Shown piece by piece: positions 18,915 to 26,923 of a DNA stretch of 64,000 bases. The stretch comes from Nitrososphaera sp. (GTDB lineage Archaea; Thermoproteota; Nitrososphaeria; Nitrososphaerales; Nitrososphaeraceae). Below the pieces are notes generated by a model. That model worked only from the letters and a program-made list of their open reading frames with translations, had not been told where the DNA came from and did no database searches. The position numbers and the translations under genes were made by a program. The DNA is taken from NCBI GenBank assembly GCA_029263715.1, contig JAJUFP010000001.1:98837-162836 (forward strand), read 5' to 3'. Each line of letters begins with the position of its first letter. The stretch's first letter is position 1.

Positions 18915-20172
18915 GAAAGTGGCTGGCGCAGCTCAGGCAGGGGTCATATGCCCTTACCACCTTCTCAAGCTCGTGGTGTATGTCGTGCTTGGGCATGTCA
19001 AGTATCTGAGGTATAACCAGCGCGATGTCCTTTTCCATCTTTATCTGATTCTGGGCGGTGGGTATCACGAAATTGGCGTACTTTACCTTGCCGTCGCCGT
19101 CCAGCTCAAGCATGTGATAAAGGGTGCCCCTTGGAGCCTCGATAACTCCGATGCCCCTGCCTTTCCTTGACCTGACGGCAGGAGGCGATTCTTCTTTGAA
19201 TTCGTTTTCCTCAAGCATCTGGATTGAATGGTCTATGCAATGGAGTATCTCTATGGCCTGGGCAAGGTTGTTATGGTAAATGTTGTACGAAGGAAACACA
19301 CTCAGATACTTTGGTATGTCCTTTCTGGTGTTCCTGTGCAAGGAATCCTTGTTCAGGTTCATCCTTGCCAGGGCGCCGACCATGAACTCGTCGCCCTTGA
19401 ACTTGAAGCCTGTTGCCTGAGAATAGGGGATCACGACGCGGCTGAGATGATCCCAGTAATCCTCCTCCTTTATCACGGTACCATCAGAGCTCCGTATCTC
19501 ACCTTCAAGAAAGCTATAGTCCTTCGTCACAAGGGCCACAAAGGTCGTCTTTCTGTTGAAGGCAAAGTCGCAGTCATAAAAGATCTTGATCAGGTCAAGA
19601 ACATGATCCCTGGCGCTTTTCAACTCCTTGATCATAACCTTGCAGTCTTCCTTGGACGGAATGTGGGAAAACGAGCCGATCCGCTCGTACGTGGCGTGGA
19701 TTGCCCTTCCGGCCACCACCTTGGAGAGGTTGTTGCCGGCGCCCTTGACTGCAAAGGCCTGTTTAACCAGCTGGTCCTTGGACTTGTCAAATTCAAAGAC
19801 CGAATCGACCTTGAAGATGTCCGGCAGGCAAAAGAAGTACAGGTGCATTGCATGGTCCCTTATCATCATGCCATAGACTGCCAGCTTCCTCAGCAGTTCC
19901 GTCTGGGGGGATGGCGTTATTCCAAGACACTTTTCGACGGCCTCTGTGCTGCATGTCAGGTGCGCTATGCTGCACGTGCCGCAAATTCTGGAGACGAACT
20001 GGGGCACGCTAACAAAATGCCTGTTTCTGACCGCCTGCGTGTAGAAACGCTTGTTCTCGCTTATCTTGAGCTTGACGTCCTGGACCTTGCCGGCCCTCAC
20101 CTTTACTTCAAGATCTGCATGACCCTCTGTCTTGCTTATCTGCTCGATGTTGATGTCAAGGCTGTCATGCAT
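18883..20172 (-). CDS. [NiFe]-hydrogenase large (catalytic) subunit
   Basis: A 429-residue catalytic subunit. The L1 motif RICGTCSIAH (C64, C67) and L2 motif DPCLSCASH (C412, C415, H418) supply the four Ni-Fe cysteines, so this is a true hydrogenase and not a complex I NuoD homologue. After H418 an 11-residue tail (FLRIKWNRSFV) would be removed by the maturation protease. Length and the DPCxxCxxH ending point to cytoplasmic group 3 enzymes; the exact subgroup is unresolved. No diaphorase or F420 subunit lies next to it, so the electron partner is unknown. It overlaps the small-subunit gene by 8 bp. Confidence 0.95.
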   Translation of the reverse strand: MHDSLDINIEQISKTEGHADLEVKVRAGKVQDVKLKISENKRFYTQAVRNRHFVSVPQFVSRICGTCSIAHLTCSTEAVEKCLGITPSPQTELLRKLAVYGMMIRDHAMHLYFFCLPDIFKVDSVFEFDKSKDQLVKQAFAVKGAGNNLSKVVAGRAIHATYERIGSFSHIPSKEDCKVMIKELKSARDHVLDLIKIFYDCDFAFNRKTTFVALVTKDYSFLEGEIRSSDGTVIKEEDYWDHLSRVVIPYSQATGFKFKGDEFMVGALARMNLNKDSLHRNTRKDIPKYLSVFPSYNIYHNNLAQAIEILHCIDHSIQMLEENEFKEESPPAVRSRKGRGIGVIEAPRGTLYHMLELDGDGKVKYANFVIPTAQNQIKMEKDIALVIPQILDMPKHDIHHELEKVVRAYDPCLSCASHFLRIKWNRSFV

Positions 20173-20650
20173 GGACTAAGCCAAACTCCTTGAGATACTG
20201 GTCCAGCTTCGACAGAAAGAACTTCTCGTCCATGGGGCAGCCAGAAATGAAATCATCCACCTTTACTACATCGGAGAGCTGTGACACCTTTTCTCTGTGC
20301 TCAAACCTGTCCAGTATGAACTGGATCTCCTCCTTCGTTGACTGGTCAAAAAAGTTCCGCTGGTTGGCCGGCGCGCCGGTGCAGGCGCAGCTGCCTATTG
20401 CGACCAACTTTTTGCAGTTCTGCCTTATCTTCTTGACTGTTTCTTCTTCCTTTTTGTTTGAGATTGCTCCCTCGACAAAGGCAATGTCAAGGTCCGTCAT
20501 GTCGTTTCTGCCCTTCAGGGTTCTAAAGTATCGGAAATCCAGGAGGTCCCTCCACTCAAAGAATTTCTCGTTCATCAATTCTATGAAAACCATGGTGCTG
20601 TCCTCGCAGCAGGTAAAGGAGAACCAGCCGACCCTTAGCTTCCTTGACAT
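20165..20650 (-). CDS. [NiFe]-hydrogenase small subunit, single-cluster form
   Basis: The 161-residue small subunit would pass electrons from the Ni-Fe site through one proximal [4Fe-4S] cluster. Cluster cysteines are in FSFTCCEDS (C14 or C15), GSCACTGAP (C88) and SGCPM (C138). There is no Tat signal and no C-terminal part carrying medial and distal clusters, so it is soluble and of HoxY-like length, much shorter than group 1 or F420-type small subunits. First gene of the two-gene structural operon; a TATA box CCTGTATTTAAG region at 20671-20682 (minus strand) predicts a leaderless start. Confidence 0.9.
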   Translation of the reverse strand: MSRKLRVGWFSFTCCEDSTMVFIELMNEKFFEWRDLLDFRYFRTLKGRNDMTDLDIAFVEGAISNKKEEETVKKIRQNCKKLVAIGSCACTGAPANQRNFFDQSTKEEIQFILDRFEHREKVSQLSDVVKVDDFISGCPMDEKFFLSKLDQYLKEFGLVHA

Positions 20651-20751
20651 CCGATAGGTTTCATCGCCTTCCTGTATTTAAGATTCATGCGAGCAGTCAA
20701 CAATACAGTTACTCAAAAACATGATATAATCATCAGCCGCTTTTCTGTCTT

Positions 20752-21804
20752 ATGCAAAACTCAGTGACTCTTGCCCATGGTGCCGGTGGAGTCGTGATGC
20801 AGCGCCTGATAAAAAACAGCATGCTGAAGCATTTTTCCAACCAAAATTTCGAGGTCCCTTTGGAGGCGCTGGACGATGCCGGAGTCGTCGATGGCATAGT
20901 CTTTACTACTGATTCGTACACCGTCAAACCGATATTCTTCCCGGGCGGCGACATTGGAAGGCTGTCAATAGCCGGAACAGTCAATGACATTGCTGTCATG
21001 GGAGGCGAGCCTATTGCCCTGTCCAGCGGCTTTGTGATAGAGGAGGGCTTTTCCATGAACGATCTGGAGAGGATCCTGCAGAGCATGACGGACACATGCG
21101 AGGAGGCCGGCGTAGGCGTCCTAACCGGCGATACAAAGGTCGTGGAAAGGGGCGCGCTGGACAAGATAATCATAAACACTTCTGGCATAGGAAAAAGAAG
21201 CGACGCGCTGGACCGAAATCTTGAGGTTGTCAGAAAATACCGGACAGACTTTAATTCATCTTGGCTTTTGGACTCTAACGTAAGGAGCGGGGACAAGATA
21301 ATAATCTCCGGCACGCTTGGAGACCATGGCACTGCGATAATGTCAGCAAGGGGTACCTACGGCTTTGAGACAGACGTGAAATCAGACGTTGCTCCACTGA
21401 ACAAGATGTTGCGAAAAGCCCTTGACGTTGGTGGAATAGTGAGCATCAAAGATCCCACCAGAGGCGGGCTTGCAAACCTGCTCTATGAATGGGTAGAAAA
21501 ATCCCGTGTGGGAATCTTGGTCAGAGAAGACCAGATCCCGGTAAAGGAGAACGTCAAGGCCGCCCTGGGATTTCTTGGGATGGACGTGCTTGAAATCGGT
21601 AACGAGGGCAAGGTCTGCATGGCCGTCATCGCCGAAAAGGCAGACGAGGTCCTGCAGGCATTGAGGGAGACAGAAAATGGTAGGGATGCAAGAATAATCG
21701 GAGAAGCAACAGACGAATTCGATGTTGTGGCACTTGAAACTGCGATTGGTGGCAAAAGGATCGTCTCTCAGCCTGCCGGCGATCCCATACCAAGAATATG
21801 CTGA
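20752..21804 (+). CDS. hypE: Hydrogenase maturation protein HypE
   Basis: HypE (350 residues) dehydrates the thiocarboxamide on its own C-terminal Cys to thiocyanate, giving the cyano ligands with HypF. The AIR-synthase-like fold is seen as LAHGAGGVVMQRLI, GTVNDIAVMGGEPIALS, GVLTGDTKVV and DPTRGGLANLLYEW. The protein ends exactly in PRIC, the required terminal Cys. ATG 20752 lies 22 bp after a TATA-like GATATAATC (20723-20731), so it has its own leaderless promoter, divergent from the structural genes. Confidence 0.97.
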   Translation: MQNSVTLAHGAGGVVMQRLIKNSMLKHFSNQNFEVPLEALDDAGVVDGIVFTTDSYTVKPIFFPGGDIGRLSIAGTVNDIAVMGGEPIALSSGFVIEEGFSMNDLERILQSMTDTCEEAGVGVLTGDTKVVERGALDKIIINTSGIGKRSDALDRNLEVVRKYRTDFNSSWLLDSNVRSGDKIIISGTLGDHGTAIMSARGTYGFETDVKSDVAPLNKMLRKALDVGGIVSIKDPTRGGLANLLYEWVEKSRVGILVREDQIPVKENVKAALGFLGMDVLEIGNEGKVCMAVIAEKADEVLQALRETENGRDARIIGEATDEFDVVALETAIGGKRIVSQPAGDPIPRIC

Positions 21805-21813
21805 GGGAAAGGC

Positions 21814-22086
21814 ATGTTCAGAGACGTTCCTTCAGAAAATATCCGCCGGCGGCTTGTGTGCAAAGTCTGCAAGTTTGTAAGCGAGGACATACCGGCGCAT
21901 CATGGCAAGCCCATGGTCTGGAGCCTATCGGGGTCATTTAGAAAGATTGAATACCTCAAATGCCAGGTCTGCGGCCATACAATAGAGATGCCACAGCACT
22001 GCAACACTACCATGTTTTATTCAGAAGCAGCATATGGCGATCTGCCGGACCCGACAAAATCTGAGCGACCAGATGAGGAAGAGTAG
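21814..22086 (+). CDS. Double zinc-ribbon protein downstream of hypE
   Basis: A 90-residue protein 9 bp after hypE. It has two similar units: CKVC (C16, C19) followed by PAHHGKPM, and CQVC (C50, C53) followed by MPQHCNTTM (C63). The second unit looks like a full zinc ribbon of the CxxC-x(n)-P-x-HC type; the first has HH where the second has HC. An acidic tail follows. It lacks the N-terminal MHE nickel motif of HypA, so it is not a canonical HypA, though a metal-handling role in hydrogenase assembly is plausible from position. Confidence 0.8.
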   Translation: MFRDVPSENIRRRLVCKVCKFVSEDIPAHHGKPMVWSLSGSFRKIEYLKCQVCGHTIEMPQHCNTTMFYSEAAYGDLPDPTKSERPDEEE

Positions 22087-22088
22087 AG

Positions 22089-22418
22089 TTGCCGCCCCCT
22101 GAATGGCATGCAAGGTTTGCGCTGCAGATGCTGGAAATTGCAGCCGTGCAAAAGAACGCCTGGGTTGCATGCCATGCCGTCTTGCGGGCATTTGAAGAGG
22201 TAATAGATGCATACTGTGCGCAAGATGGACTGCACTTCCACGACGACTATCCTGTTGAAGCATGGAAGAAAAGAACGGAGTGGCTGCACAGTTCAAGGCC
22301 AGACCTGCTGCAAGACTGGAACCGCCTTTCAAGCCTGTGCGCGCAGGTTGCCGCAGGCCAGCATGATGCAGTTTTGCAGATGCTTGCCATTACAAGAAAT
22401 AGGTTGGACAAGTTATGA
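22089..22418 (+). CDS. Small all-helical protein, unknown, end of hypE operon
   Basis: A 109-residue protein from TTG 22089, 2 bp after the zinc-ribbon gene. It appears to be all helix (ARFALQMLEIAAVQKNAWVACHAVLRAFEEVIDAY, ...SSLCAQVAAGQHDAVLQMLAITRNRLDKL), with Trp/His-rich turns. The pattern recalls a HEPN- or PAAR-like helical bundle but no family motif is clear. Tight coupling to hypE suggests a link to the hydrogenase. It converges on the aldolase gene with one base between stops. Confidence 0.65.
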   Translation: MPPPEWHARFALQMLEIAAVQKNAWVACHAVLRAFEEVIDAYCAQDGLHFHDDYPVEAWKKRTEWLHSSRPDLLQDWNRLSSLCAQVAAGQHDAVLQMLAITRNRLDKL

Positions 22419-22419
22419 C

Positions 22420-23061
22420 TTACGGCAGCCCCTTTAGGACGGCAAGGCATCTTGCCCATTCCTCAAGCAGGTCTACCTGGAATCTGGCTTCATGGATGCA
22501 CCTGCCAATTCCAATGGCGCCGTGATTGAGAAGTATTATCACACCAGCCGACTTCGGTTCGAGGCGGCAGGCCATACCCACGGCCCTGCCAAGGGCCTTT
22601 GATCCAAGCTGTCTGTATTCAATTGCAACCGGATTGCCCAGAACCTTGGGGAATTCTATTGGGGGTTTGTCTGCCAGTGTGTAGATGCCATCGATATCTG
22701 TTGGAGCCAGCTTTGAGGCCAGAAAGAATCCCTGCGTATAGGGGTTGTGGATGTGGCAGACCGCGTTGATGTCTGGCCTGACTTTGTAAACCTCAGTGTG
22801 AAAGGGCATCTCTATCGTGGGCCTGAGGCTGCCGTGCACGACGTTTCCGTCAAGGTCTATCAGCAGCAGGTCGTCCGGCACAAGATGCGATCTTGGATAT
22901 CCGGACGGAGTTATCCAGATCCTCCCTGGCTGGTCGGACCTGAAACTGTGGTTTCCTCCGCCGACTGAGACCATGCCTTTTGAAAAGAATGTTCTGACAC
23001 AGCTCACCAGCTCCTGCTTGAAAAAATTCTCGTTGTATACGCTGCAGGCCTTGCAAGACAA
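22420..23061 (-). CDS. Class II aldolase/adducin-family protein, metal site intact
   Basis: A 213-residue class II aldolase. The zinc triad is complete: CHIHNPY gives H103 and H105, and LLNHGAIGIG gives H180, with the acid E84 in IEMPFH. This argues for an active metal-dependent lyase, as in fuculose- or ribulose-phosphate aldolases, but substrate is unknown. An N-terminal CKAC pair is shared with the degenerate paralogue in the hyp operon. TTG start 23061, 9 bp after coaBC, so cotranscribed with the CoA genes. Confidence 0.88.
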   Translation of the reverse strand: MSCKACSVYNENFFKQELVSCVRTFFSKGMVSVGGGNHSFRSDQPGRIWITPSGYPRSHLVPDDLLLIDLDGNVVHGSLRPTIEMPFHTEVYKVRPDINAVCHIHNPYTQGFFLASKLAPTDIDGIYTLADKPPIEFPKVLGNPVAIEYRQLGSKALGRAVGMACRLEPKSAGVIILLNHGAIGIGRCIHEARFQVDLLEEWARCLAVLKGLP

Positions 23062-23070
23062 CTGGACAGT

Positions 23071-24336
23071 TCATTCTGCAGCGTCTAATTTAAGGACTAA
23101 GTGTTCAGAGACAATCTCAAGGAGCTTTCTGGCCACCGCGGTCTTGCTGTCAAGGGGGATGTGAGCGATCTTTTTGTTCCTGTCTATCACCAAAACCTCG
23201 TTTCTGTCAGAACCGGCCTCAGAACCCTTTCTCCCAAGATCGTTGGCCACCACCAGATCAGCGTCTGATTCGACGAGTTTTTTGTAGGCCTTTTCTGCCA
23301 GCTCTGAATCTGAAACATTGTAATCCGCCTTGAACGCCACAAGGAAGGTGTTTTTGGAGATCTTTTTGACCTCGTCGATGATCTTTTTTGTCGAGACCAG
23401 TGAGAGGTCCAGCCTGCCGGCCCTCGTGTCGACCTTTTCGGGAGACTTTGTTGCAGGCGTGTAATCTGCAACTGCGGCGGCCATTATGGCAACGTCGTAG
23501 TTCCTGCCAAGTTCTGAAACAACAGCGTCGTGCATCTCTTGGCTGGTTGTAACCCTGATGGTTCTAACGCCGTCGGCGTCTGCAGTGCCATGGCCATAGA
23601 CGACGGTGACGTCTGCACCCATGGCTTGAGCCTGCCTTGCAATTGCAAAACCCATCTTGCCGGAGCTAAGGTTGGTTATGACTCGGATCGGGTCAATGTA
23701 CTCTACGGTGCTTCCGGCAGTGATCAGGATCTTCTTGCCTGCAAGGATTCCGGGGCCGCTGATGATGCTGATTGCTGCGTCTAAAACCAGCTCCGGCTCG
23801 GCTACCTTTGCCTTTCCCTCTTCGACGTTTGGTTCTACAAATCTGATGCCGTACTCCTTCAGCTTTTTTACGTTTTGCTCGATGAACTGGTTTTCGTACA
23901 TCGCTTCGTGCATGGCCGGAGCAATTATGATGGGGATCTTTGATCCCAGGGCCACGCTCAGAACCGAGGTGACCGGCGTGTCGTCTATGCCGTTTGCTGC
24001 CTTGCTGATGGTGTTTGCAGTGCACGGATACACGATTATGATGTCTGACATGCCATGGTCTGCAAGCCTGATGTGTTCCAGATCTCCGGTCAGCCTGGTA
24101 ATCACGTCGTTGCCGGTGGCCCACTTCATCATGTCAGGATGCAGCAACATCGACGCCGTGGACTCGGTCATGACTGGATGAACATCCGCGCCATGCCGCA
24201 TCAAAAGCCGGGCAAGATCTATGGCGCGGTACGCCGCCACGCTTCCGGTGATGCAAAGCACGATCTTTTTTCCCTTGAGCTCGCTTCCTTCGGAGCCGGT
24301 TATCTCCTTGGATGGGTGTTCTGGCCTGCCGCTCAT
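23071..24336 (-). CDS. coaBC: CoaBC: phosphopantothenoylcysteine decarboxylase / phosphopantothenate-cysteine ligase
   Basis: A bifunctional 421-residue enzyme for two CoA steps. The flavoprotein CoaC part (about 22-200) has GSVAAYRAIDLARLL, PCTANTISKAANGIDD and PAMHEAMYEN (the catalytic HxA...PAMN-like segment). The CoaB part (205-421) has GKKILITAGSTVEYIDPIRVITNLSSGKMG and AAAVADYTP. The start overlaps the panB stop by 4 bp. Residues 1-20 are a nonconserved-looking leader and a start at a later codon is possible. Confidence 0.95.
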   Translation of the reverse strand: MSGRPEHPSKEITGSEGSELKGKKIVLCITGSVAAYRAIDLARLLMRHGADVHPVMTESTASMLLHPDMMKWATGNDVITRLTGDLEHIRLADHGMSDIIIVYPCTANTISKAANGIDDTPVTSVLSVALGSKIPIIIAPAMHEAMYENQFIEQNVKKLKEYGIRFVEPNVEEGKAKVAEPELVLDAAISIISGPGILAGKKILITAGSTVEYIDPIRVITNLSSGKMGFAIARQAQAMGADVTVVYGHGTADADGVRTIRVTTSQEMHDAVVSELGRNYDVAIMAAAVADYTPATKSPEKVDTRAGRLDLSLVSTKKIIDEVKKISKNTFLVAFKADYNVSDSELAEKAYKKLVESDADLVVANDLGRKGSEAGSDRNEVLVIDRNKKIAHIPLDSKTAVARKLLEIVSEHLVLKLDAAE

Positions 24337-25181
24337 TTGCGCTCCTTCTTCCTTAATCTGTCAAGCTCTTCCGGGCTTATGTGAAATGTGTTCTGCTCCC
24401 CTGGAAATCTGGATGCCTTGACATCCTGCGTGTATGCCGAGATGGCATCAAAGATTGACTTGGAAAGCTCGACGTAACGCTTTACAAACCTGGGCTTGAT
24501 GTTTTCGTATATCCCAAGCATGTCATGCAGCACAAGGACTTGGCCGTCGCAGCCCACTCCGGAGCCGATGCCTATGGTTGGAACGGAGACATTCTTTGTG
24601 ATGATCTCGGCCACCTCGCTGGCCACCATTTCAAGAACGATGCTAAACACTCCCGCCTTTTCCAGGGCCTTTGCATCCTCAATAAGCCGTGTTGCAGACT
24701 CGGCAGTCCTGCCCTGCAGTTTGTAGCCCTCCCAGAGTGATGCCGTCTGCGGCTTTAGGCCGATGTGGCCCATCACCGGAATACCTGCATCCACTATGGA
24801 CCGGATCTTGTCGGCAATCTCCATCCCGCCTTCCAGCTTGACGCAGTCGCAGCCGGCCTTGATGAACCTGCCGGCGTTTTCAATGGCCATACTGGTGCTG
24901 GGCTGGTACGAGCCAAAGGGCATGTCGCCTACTATCATGGGGCGCTTTGCCCCCCTGGCGACGGCGCCGCAGAACACAAGCATCTCCTCCATACCAATGT
25001 AAAGCGTGCTTGGGTAGCCAAGGACGACCATGGCCGCGCTGTCGCCGACCAGAAGCACGTCGGCGCCGGCCCTGTCGGCGATGAGCCCAGAGCAATAATC
25101 GTAGGCAGTAAGGACAGCTATCTTTTCCCTTCCTTTCATGGCGACAAGGTCGTTTACCGAGATCTTTTTCCGCTCTTGCAA
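24333..25181 (-). CDS. panB: Ketopantoate hydroxymethyltransferase PanB
   Basis: A 282-residue enzyme transferring a hydroxymethyl group from methylene-tetrahydrofolate or tetrahydromethanopterin derivatives to 2-oxoisovalerate. Family motifs include LTAYDYCSGLIADRAGADVLLVGDSAAMVVLG, GDMPFGSYQ, KLEGG, GHIGLKPQ and GIGSGVGCDGQVLVLHDMLG. TTG start at 25181 directly follows the stop of the phosphopantothenate synthetase gene. Confidence 0.96.
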   Translation of the reverse strand: MQERKKISVNDLVAMKGREKIAVLTAYDYCSGLIADRAGADVLLVGDSAAMVVLGYPSTLYIGMEEMLVFCGAVARGAKRPMIVGDMPFGSYQPSTSMAIENAGRFIKAGCDCVKLEGGMEIADKIRSIVDAGIPVMGHIGLKPQTASLWEGYKLQGRTAESATRLIEDAKALEKAGVFSIVLEMVASEVAEIITKNVSVPTIGIGSGVGCDGQVLVLHDMLGIYENIKPRFVKRYVELSKSIFDAISAYTQDVKASRFPGEQNTFHISPEELDRLRKKERK

Positions 25182-25967
25182 CTAGGCTTTGCTCCTTATG
25201 ATCTTAAGCGATTGTGCGAGATTTTTCTTGTTGTTAAATCTGTTCACAATTCTTGCCAGCGATTTTCTGTCGCGGCCTTTCAGCATGCGCGCCTGTTCTA
25301 TCAGCGCCGGCATGGCCCTGACTAGGTTGTCGACGATGGTGATATGGGCTGCCATGGCAGTTCTAGACCGCGGGTTTAGGTCCACGGTTATGACCTTCTT
25401 GCCCATCTTTACCAGGGCCTCGGTCCTGTCACCGTCTTCAAGGGGCACGAACACGGTATCGGCCATGAATATGCCTTCGGGGTCGACTCTTCTGCGCTCG
25501 CTCTGAAGTTCCGGGATCCTGGCCGATGCTCTGGGCCCCACGCCAAGAACCTTCTTTGCACCGTGCTTCTCAAGCTCGGCCTTGATGGCGCTTTCTCGCT
25601 CTTCGGTCCTGTAAAACAGGTTCACCTCAAGGCCTGCGCCGGTTACCTCGGACAGCTGGACTGCTTCTTTTGGGCACAATGCTGCAGCATTGCCGTTTAT
25701 TGAAAGCACGGGATGATCTGACAGCAAGAGCAGTGCTGCTGCGGCCTTGATGGCCTTTCTGGCATGGACCGTTGTCTTTTCGCCCAAAAGATAATCAAAG
25801 GCCTCCCCCCTTCCATGGGCAATCAGGCCCTCGGGGACTACAAGCCCTTTCTTAAAGCCGTCGACAAGCTTTTCTCTGGTATAAAGCGACTTGGCGCGGG
25901 GATGATCTGCTGGGATGGCGATTTTTTGGCTCAGAGCAACCTTGCTCCTCTGTCGTCTATGTTGCAA
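25182..25967 (-). CDS. Archaeal phosphopantothenate synthetase (4-phosphopantoate--beta-alanine ligase)
   Basis: A 261-residue enzyme of the archaeal CoA route that joins 4-phosphopantoate to beta-alanine. Seen are PADHPRAKSLYTREKLVDG near the N-terminus, a HGRGEAFDYLLGE segment, GNAAALCP and KKVITVDLNPRSRTAMAAHITIVDNLVRA, all typical of the COG1701 family. The TTG start at 25967 overlaps the pantoate kinase gene by 37 bp; the first ~12 residues are uncertain. Confidence 0.92.
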   Translation of the reverse strand: MQHRRQRSKVALSQKIAIPADHPRAKSLYTREKLVDGFKKGLVVPEGLIAHGRGEAFDYLLGEKTTVHARKAIKAAAALLLLSDHPVLSINGNAAALCPKEAVQLSEVTGAGLEVNLFYRTEERESAIKAELEKHGAKKVLGVGPRASARIPELQSERRRVDPEGIFMADTVFVPLEDGDRTEALVKMGKKVITVDLNPRSRTAMAAHITIVDNLVRAMPALIEQARMLKGRDRKSLARIVNRFNNKKNLAQSLKIIRSKA

Positions 25968-26854
25968 ACAAGAAGCGTGCCGCCAAATCCGCTCAAGACT
26001 TCTGCAGCCTCGTTGGCGCGATCTTTTGGCACGAGGGTAAACACCGTCTCGCCAAAAAGCGCAACGCTTGCTTCAAAGCCCTTGGCCCTGAGAGCCCTGA
26101 CGGGGCTTCTGGTTTTCCCATCGGTAAGGCCAAGCATATCTGCAAACTCGTACGACATCTTCATAAAATCATCGACGCTCCTTGACTCAGATAGTTTGCC
26201 AAGCATGCGGCCGCCAAGGCCGTCTATTGATTCAAGACGCTTGGCAAGAAAAGACTTGGTAGAGATGGGCGCAAGGCAGAGGACAACTGCCTTGTAGCCG
26301 TCCAGCGCAATCTTTTCAACGGCGCCAATGCCCGGCGCGCCAATGCCGGTGCGCATCTCAAAGCCACCGGCGAATTCTGCGATAACAGTGCCAAGGCCCG
26401 TCCTGCAGGCAATCTCTGCCCTGTGGGCCAGCTGTGCGGCTTCAACGGTGCTCAACTTTGAGCCAAGGGCCTCGTTTAGAGCATAAGAGAGGCTCAGGGC
26501 AGCTGCGCCGCTAGAGCCAAGGCCAAAACCAACTGGCATGTCGATATCGTGTTCTACCTTGACAAAATACGGCCTGTCAGCATTGCTGAGGTAGTGGTCA
26601 ACAACCCACTGCGAGACTTCGGCCTTTTGCGGTTTTACAAGCCTGCCGTTTATCCATATCTCGGAACCAGACCTTCCTTCATAAACATAAACGGCGGTTG
26701 ATATGCCCCTGTCTATGGAAAAGCCAGCGCCTCTAGAACCTTTGTAAAGCGGGTTGTGCTCTTGTTTGTTGGCAGTTTCAAAGAACCCCGTTATATGGCC
26801 TGGACTAAAAGCTCTGGCTACAGCTAACGGGACCGTTATCACCGCTGATGCCAT
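25931..26854 (-). CDS. Pantoate kinase (GHMP superfamily)
   Basis: A 307-residue GHMP kinase that phosphorylates pantoate, the archaeal alternative to PanK. It has VPLAVARAFSPGHITGFF at the N-terminus, the ATP loop MPVGFGLGSSGAAALSLS and GLGTVIAEFAGGFEMR, typical of pantoate kinases. First gene of the CoA run PoK-PPS-PanB-CoaBC. The minus-strand TATA element at 26878-26888 predicts a leaderless start. Ketopantoate reductase is not in the window. Confidence 0.93.
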   Translation of the reverse strand: MASAVITVPLAVARAFSPGHITGFFETANKQEHNPLYKGSRGAGFSIDRGISTAVYVYEGRSGSEIWINGRLVKPQKAEVSQWVVDHYLSNADRPYFVKVEHDIDMPVGFGLGSSGAAALSLSYALNEALGSKLSTVEAAQLAHRAEIACRTGLGTVIAEFAGGFEMRTGIGAPGIGAVEKIALDGYKAVVLCLAPISTKSFLAKRLESIDGLGGRMLGKLSESRSVDDFMKMSYEFADMLGLTDGKTRSPVRALRAKGFEASVALFGETVFTLVPKDRANEAAEVLSGFGGTLLVCNIDDRGARLL

Positions 26855-26877
26855 TTAGATGTTTATAACTGGCAGTC

Positions 26878-26909
26878 AATATAAAAATAATGTTTAATTA
26901 GTTTAAATG
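26878..26909. promoter_or_regulatory. Divergent TATA boxes: pantoate kinase (minus) and PhoU-like gene (plus)
   Basis: TTTTTATATTG on the minus strand (26878-26888) is 24-34 bp before the pantoate kinase start at 26854. GTTTAAATGG on the plus strand (26901-26910) is 14-23 bp before ATG 26924. Both suggest leaderless or near-leaderless transcripts. Confidence 0.5.
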
Positions 26910-26923
26910 GATTTATACAATTT

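Noticed and set aside
19228..20193. Plus-strand open frame of about 320 codons opposite the hydrogenase large subunit
   Set aside because: The minus strand carries both Ni-Fe Cys motifs and protease-cleavable tail; the plus-strand frame has no motif and is a shadow.
25675..25695. AATGCTGCAGCATT palindrome inside the phosphopantothenate synthetase gene
   Set aside because: Looks like the TGCA element but lies in coding sequence and lacks a promoter; treated as chance. A similar chance match is GTGCATTGCATGG near 19845.
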